NCBI GenBank assembly: GCA_030629925.1
Contig: DAOVOB010000032.1
Location: forward strand, 1 to 9,062
Direction: 5' to 3'
DNA: 9,062 nt
Source of the DNA: Fidelibacterota bacterium
Lineage (GTDB): Bacteria; Fidelibacterota; Fidelibacteria; Fidelibacterales; Fidelibacteraceae
Numbering within the stretch: position 1 is the first letter of the stretch; each line of letters begins with the position of its first letter. A program made the position numbers and the translations under genes. This document shows positions 5,865 to 9,062 of the stretch, piece by piece. The notes beneath the pieces are model-generated. The model had not been told where the DNA came from. It saw nothing but the letters and a program-made list of their open reading frames with translations, and made no database searches.

Positions 5865-7403
5865 TTACAAAGGTATATTCCCATGTTTTTTCATTGGATT
5901 GTTCATTCGCTTTGTCGCAAGCATTTCGAATGCGCGAATAATTCTAAAACGAGTATTTTTAGGCTCAATAACATCATCAATATAACCATGTTCCGCGGCA
6001 ACGTATGGATTTGCAAACTTTTCACGGTATTCATTTAAAAGCTCTTCTTTACGCTTGCCTTCTTTATCATTCATTAATTCTCTACGAAAAAGCACATTGA
6101 CAGCACCATCAGCACCCATTACCGCAATTTCACCTTTGGGCCATGAATAATTGATATCTCCATTAAGATGCTTACTGCTCATGACAATGTAGGCACCACC
6201 ATAAGATTTCCGTGTAATAACCGTTACTTTGGGTACCGTTGCTTCTGCATAAGCATAAATCAGTTTAGCACCATGATTAATAATACCACCGTATTCCTGT
6301 GCCGTGCCCGGAAGAAATCCCGGTACATCCACAAGGGTAAGCAGCGGAATATTAAAAGCATCACAAAAACGAACAAATCTTGCTGCTTTAATACTTGCTT
6401 TAATATCAAGGACACCCGCAAGGTAGCTGGGTTGATTTGCTACAACACCAACAGTTCTACCGTTTAAACGACCATACCCAATTATAATATTCGGAGCGTA
6501 ATGTCTTGAGACTTCAAGAAATTCCTGATCATCGACAAGTTCATAAATGATCTCTTTCATATCATAAGGTAAATTGGGTGCTTCAGGGATAATATCATTT
6601 AAAATATCTGAATGACGATTGATCTTATCGTTTGTACTATGAATCGGTGTTTCTTCCATATTATTCGAAGGCATGAAGGAAATCAGCTTCCGTATCAACT
6701 GTATGGCTTCTTTCTCATCTTCAGCAGCGAAATGAGCAACACCGGACTTAGCCGCATGGACCATTGCACCACCTAATTGTTCTTCGTTGACCTTCTCGTT
6801 TGTAACAGCTTCCACGACCTTAGGTCCGGTAATGAACATATAGGATGTATTTTCAACCATTACTACAAAATCTGTTATAGCAGGACTATAAACGGCACCG
6901 CCCGCACAGGGACCTAAAATACCCGATATTTGAGGAATAACACCTGACGCTTCAACATTTTTTTGAAATATATCGCCATAGCCACCAAGAGCGAGGACAC
7001 CTTCTTGAATTCGGGCACCGCCCGAGTCATTTAATCCAATGATAGGTGCACCCATTTTCATGGCCATGTCTTGTACTTTTACGATCTTAGCGGCAACTGT
7101 TTCACTCAAACTTCCACCAAAAACTGTGAAATCCTGAGCAAAAACATAAACCAAACGACCATCTATCGTACCGCAACCGGTGACAACACCATCTCCCAGA
7201 AAATGTTTTTTATCCATTTCAAAATCTGTACAACGATGTTTTACAAATGTATCAAATTCTTCAAATGAATCATGATCAAGCAATTCTTTAATTCTCTCTC
7301 TTGCCGTCATTTTTCCTTTTTCATGCTGTTTTTCTATCCGATCTCTACCACCACCCATGTGAGATTCCCTGCGCATTTCCTGCAAATGCTTTAATTCATT
7401 CAT
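5865..7403 (-). CDS. mmdA: Methylmalonyl-CoA decarboxylase alpha subunit (carboxyltransferase)
   Basis: Transfers the carboxyl group between S-methylmalonyl-CoA and protein-bound biotin, giving propionyl-CoA; a peripheral cytoplasmic subunit of a Na+-pumping complex. It is 512 residues, the usual size for the acyl-CoA carboxyltransferase family. The two crotonase-like halves are clear: the N-terminal half has [12 protein letters not shown] (124-135) and [12 protein letters not shown] (164-175, oxyanion-hole glycines 168-169). The C-terminal half has [11 protein letters not shown] (323-333), [13 protein letters not shown] (358-370) and [15 protein letters not shown] (399-413, glycines 402-403). 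I406 lies where actinobacterial PccB has Asp, resembling decarboxylase/transcarboxylase subunits. I chose ATG 7403 because AGGAG ends five bases upstream; an in-frame ATG at 7430 would overlap mce and add nine unconserved residues. Following membrane, biotin and Na+-pump genes and the absence of biotin carboxylase support decarboxylase over propionyl-CoA carboxylase beta chain. Confidence 0.93.
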   Translation of the reverse strand: MNELKHLQEMRRESHMGGGRDRIEKQHEKGKMTARERIKELLDHDSFEEFDTFVKHRCTDFEMDKKHFLGDGVVTGCGTIDGRLVYVFAQDFTVFGGSLSETVAAKIVKVQDMAMKMGAPIIGLNDSGGARIQEGVLALGGYGDIFQKNVEASGVIPQISGILGPCAGGAVYSPAITDFVVMVENTSYMFITGPKVVEAVTNEKVNEEQLGGAMVHAAKSGVAHFAAEDEKEAIQLIRKLISFMPSNNMEETPIHSTNDKINRHSDILNDIIPEAPNLPYDMKEIIYELVDDQEFLEVSRHYAPNIIIGYGRLNGRTVGVVANQPSYLAGVLDIKASIKAARFVRFCDAFNIPLLTLVDVPGFLPGTAQEYGGIINHGAKLIYAYAEATVPKVTVITRKSYGGAYIVMSSKHLNGDINYSWPKGEIAVMGADGAVNVLFRRELMNDKEGKRKEELLNEYREKFANPYVAAEHGYIDDVIEPKNTRFRIIRAFEMLATKRMNNPMKKHGNIPL

Positions 7404-7408
7404 ATTCT

Positions 7409-7413
7409 CTCCT
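7409..7413 (-). promoter_or_regulatory. Shine-Dalgarno that decides the mmdA start
   Basis: On the minus strand AGGAG lies here, followed by AGAAT and ATG at 7403. The upstream in-frame ATG at 7430 lies inside the end of mce and this motif would be internal to its coding sequence, so the downstream start is preferred. Confidence 0.75.
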
Positions 7414-7422
7414 ATTGCCCCA

Positions 7423-7827
7423 TTACTCATGTTCTTCTGTAAGTTCAGTTAATATCCCGAAAGTTGATTTTGGGTGTAAAAATGCTATCTTATGTCCTCC
7501 AGCTCCCATTCTGGGTTCCGTATCTATCAATCGCATACCTTTTCCATCCATTTGATTAATTGCCATTTTACAATCATCAACTTGATAAGCCATGTGGTGA
7601 ACACCCTGACCCTTTTTTGCAATAAATTTCGCTATTGGACTATTTTCATCTGTCGCTTCAAGTAATTCAATGCGAGTATCGCCAACATCAAAAAAAGCAA
7701 CTCTTACCATTTGATCTTCTACTGTTTCAGTTGCCACAAATTTCAATCCCAAGACATCACGATAATACGGGATCTGTTCTTCAAGAGATTCAACCGCTAT
7801 ACCGATATGTGATATTTTTTTAACCAT
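7423..7827 (-). CDS. mce: Methylmalonyl-CoA epimerase
   Basis: Interconverts the R and S epimers of methylmalonyl-CoA, linking the mutase (R form) to the decarboxylase (S form). The 134-residue length is normal for this vicinal-oxygen-chelate family. It begins [14 protein letters not shown], the typical first beta strand carrying metal ligand H7. Other likely divalent-metal ligands are E54 (in RIELLE), one of H77/H78 (in [11 protein letters not shown]) and E128 (in GILTELTE); two of the usual betaalphabetabetabeta modules are apparent. The start ATG at 7827 is preceded by AGGAG eight bases upstream, and this Shine-Dalgarno overlaps the mutase stop codon (TAGGAG), so translation of the two is probably coupled. 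Its position between mutase and carboxyltransferase is the classical propionate-pathway arrangement and makes another VOC function, such as a glyoxalase, unlikely. Confidence 0.95.
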   Translation of the reverse strand: MVKKISHIGIAVESLEEQIPYYRDVLGLKFVATETVEDQMVRVAFFDVGDTRIELLEATDENSPIAKFIAKKGQGVHHMAYQVDDCKMAINQMDGKGMRLIDTEPRMGAGGHKIAFLHPKSTFGILTELTEEHE

Positions 7828-7838
7828 GTTTTTTTCTC

Positions 7839-9062
7839 CTACACCACGATATTTTCTTTATATTCGCCAAAGACATCCCGCATAACATTGCATATCTCAC
7901 CGAGAGTTGCATAAATCCGAACTGAAGCAACAATATATGGCATAAGGCTATCATTTCCTTGACATGCTATTTTCAGTTTTTCCAGGCTTTTCTTTACTTC
8001 ATTGTTATCACGACGTGATTTTAAGTCCTCGATGCGTTTGATTTGCTCCTGCTGTATTCTTCTGTCAACACGCAAGAGGTTCTTAGGAGCATCTTCTTTA
8101 ATCGAAAATTTATTTAGCCCAACGATAACACATTCATTATTTTCGATCTCTTTTTGTGTGCGATATGCTTCACGTTGTATCTCACGCTGCACATAGCCTT
8201 GCTCGATGGCCATGGACATACCGCCAAGCTCATTGATCTTTTCTATATATGCTTGTGCTTCAGCTTCTAGTTTATCAGTGAGTGCTTCAACAAAATATGA
8301 CCCTGCAAGAGGATCTATCGTTTGAGTAACACCACTTTCATATGCAATAACTTGCTGAGTGCGTAAAGCGATACGGACAGATTCTTCCGCAGGCAAAGCA
8401 AGAGCTTCTTCTTTACTGTTGGTATGTAAGCTTTGAGTTCCACCCAACACAGCTGATAAGGCCTGAATTGCTACACGAACAATATTATTATCCGGTTGCT
8501 GAGCAGTCAAAGTTGAGCCCCCTGTTTGAGTGTGAAAACGTAGCATCAGGGATTTTGCTTTCTTTGCGCCAAAACGTTCTAGCATGATCTTTGCCCATAG
8601 ACGGCGTGCGGCACGAAATTTTGCAACTTCTTCAAAAAGATTATTGTGAGCATTAAAAAAGAATGATAAGCGACCGGCAAATGCATCAATATCCATTCCT
8701 GCCTTCAAAGCTGCTTCTGTATAGGCAATTCCATCAGCCAGTGTAAATCCAATCTCCTGAGCTGCCGTCGAACCGGCTTCACGAATATGATATCCTGATA
8801 TTGAGATAGTATTCCACTTTGGGATATTTTTTGAACAATATTCAAAGGTATCCGTCACAAGTCGCATAGATGCTTTGGGAGGGAAAATATAAGTTCCACG
8901 AGCAATATATTCTTTTAAAATATCATTTTGGATGGTACCGGTCAATTTATCTGAACTTACACCCTGTTTTTCTGCAACGACCATATACATTGCAAGTAAA
9001 ACCGATGCCGGAGCATTAATGGTCATACTGGTTGAAACTTTATCAAGTGGTATCTGATCAAA
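7839..9062 (-). CDS. mcmA: Methylmalonyl-CoA mutase, large (catalytic) subunit, 5' end cut by window
   Basis: Catalyses the B12-dependent interconversion of succinyl-CoA and R-methylmalonyl-CoA in the cytoplasm. The frame is open to the right edge, showing 407 C-terminal residues; about 140-150 N-terminal residues are probably missing (family total about 550). Visible landmarks, numbered from the edge: [10 protein letters not shown] (10-19), GTIQND (42-47), RGTYIFPP (55-62), SGYHIREAG (89-97), [14 protein letters not shown] (177-190), [10 protein letters not shown] (207-216) and [10 protein letters not shown] (250-259). From spacing, Q45, R55, Y91 and H92 match Q197, R207, Y243 and H244 of the Propionibacterium enzyme (recalled numbering). 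The Arg binds the methylmalonyl carboxylate and is Gln in isobutyryl-CoA mutases, so methylmalonyl specificity is favoured. The protein ends after the TIM-barrel domain with no B12-binding domain, so this is the split-subunit form. An in-frame ATG at 9026 lies inside the conserved STSMT motif and is not the start. The stop TAG is 11 bases before mce. Confidence 0.95.
   Translation of the reverse strand, partial: FDQIPLDKVSTSMTINAPASVLLAMYMVVAEKQGVSSDKLTGTIQNDILKEYIARGTYIFPPKASMRLVTDTFEYCSKNIPKWNTISISGYHIREAGSTAAQEIGFTLADGIAYTEAALKAGMDIDAFAGRLSFFFNAHNNLFEEVAKFRAARRLWAKIMLERFGAKKAKSLMLRFHTQTGGSTLTAQQPDNNIVRVAIQALSAVLGGTQSLHTNSKEEALALPAEESVRIALRTQQVIAYESGVTQTIDPLAGSYFVEALTDKLEAEAQAYIEKINELGGMSMAIEQGYVQREIQREAYRTQKEIENNECVIVGLNKFSIKEDAPKNLLRVDRRIQQEQIKRIEDLKSRRDNNEVKKSLEKLKIACQGNDSLMPYIVASVRIYATLGEICNVMRDVFGEYKENIVV

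Noticed and set aside
5855..5884. Longer start for the OadG-like protein
   Set aside because: It would overlap mmdA and add charged residues before a signal-like segment, while GGGGAA directly precedes the shorter ATG at 5854.
5664..6038. 124-codon open frame on the plus strand across the mmdD/mmdA junction
   Set aside because: It is antisense to two well-supported genes, shows no recognisable motif or hydrophobic pattern of its own, and has the composition of a reverse-frame shadow.
5865..7403. Propionyl-CoA or acetyl-CoA carboxylase beta chain
   Set aside because: No biotin carboxylase gene is present, and the OadG-like, biotin carrier and OadB genes follow directly.
7404..7430. Upstream in-frame ATG extending MmdA by nine residues
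   Set aside because: It would overlap mce, has no Shine-Dalgarno, and the AGGAG sits just before ATG 7403 instead.

Overview
This window is a densely packed bacterial operon segment. Eleven genes all lie on the minus strand, so transcription runs from the right edge to the left. The largest gap between genes is 21 bases, and two junctions overlap (4 and 17 bases). I see no room for an internal promoter or terminator hairpin between genes, so the whole window probably belongs to one long transcript whose promoter and end lie outside it. Both edges cut genes.

Right half (about 3875-9062): a complete-looking methylmalonyl-CoA/propionyl-CoA energy module. In transcription order it holds the catalytic subunit of a split B12-dependent methylmalonyl-CoA mutase (5' end cut off), methylmalonyl-CoA epimerase, then mmdA (carboxyltransferase), mmdD (OadG-like membrane anchor), mmdC (biotin carrier) and mmdB (Na+-pumping membrane subunit). 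The last four make a sodium-translocating methylmalonyl-CoA decarboxylase, in the A-D-C-B order known from Veillonella/Propionigenium but without a separate mmdE. Together these convert succinyl-CoA to R-methylmalonyl-CoA, then S-methylmalonyl-CoA, then propionyl-CoA with Na+ export. Run backwards, the Na+ gradient drives carboxylation of propionyl-CoA for propionate oxidation. No biotin carboxylase is present, which argues against an ATP-dependent propionyl-CoA carboxylase.

Left half (1-3865): a PHP-family phosphatase/phosphoesterase resembling CpsB/YwqE, a glyoxalase II-like metallo-beta-lactamase-fold hydrolase, a short-chain-type L-threonine 3-dehydrogenase, a 2-amino-3-ketobutyrate CoA ligase-like PLP enzyme, and the first 52 codons of glucose-6-phosphate isomerase. 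The dehydrogenase/ligase pair would split threonine into glycine and acetyl-CoA.

The organism is probably an anaerobic, amino-acid-fermenting or propionate-metabolising bacterium of low to moderate GC content (about 40% by eye), using B12, biotin and a sodium cycle. The split mutase, Na+ decarboxylase and threonine-cleavage genes would suit a lineage such as Cloacimonadota, but that is only a guess from gene content. No RNA genes, mobile elements, CRISPR arrays or repeats were seen, and no non-coding stretch approaches 300 bases. The window is mostly well-understood metabolism. The parts worth a second look are the gene combination, the odd phosphatase in the middle, and some subunit details.
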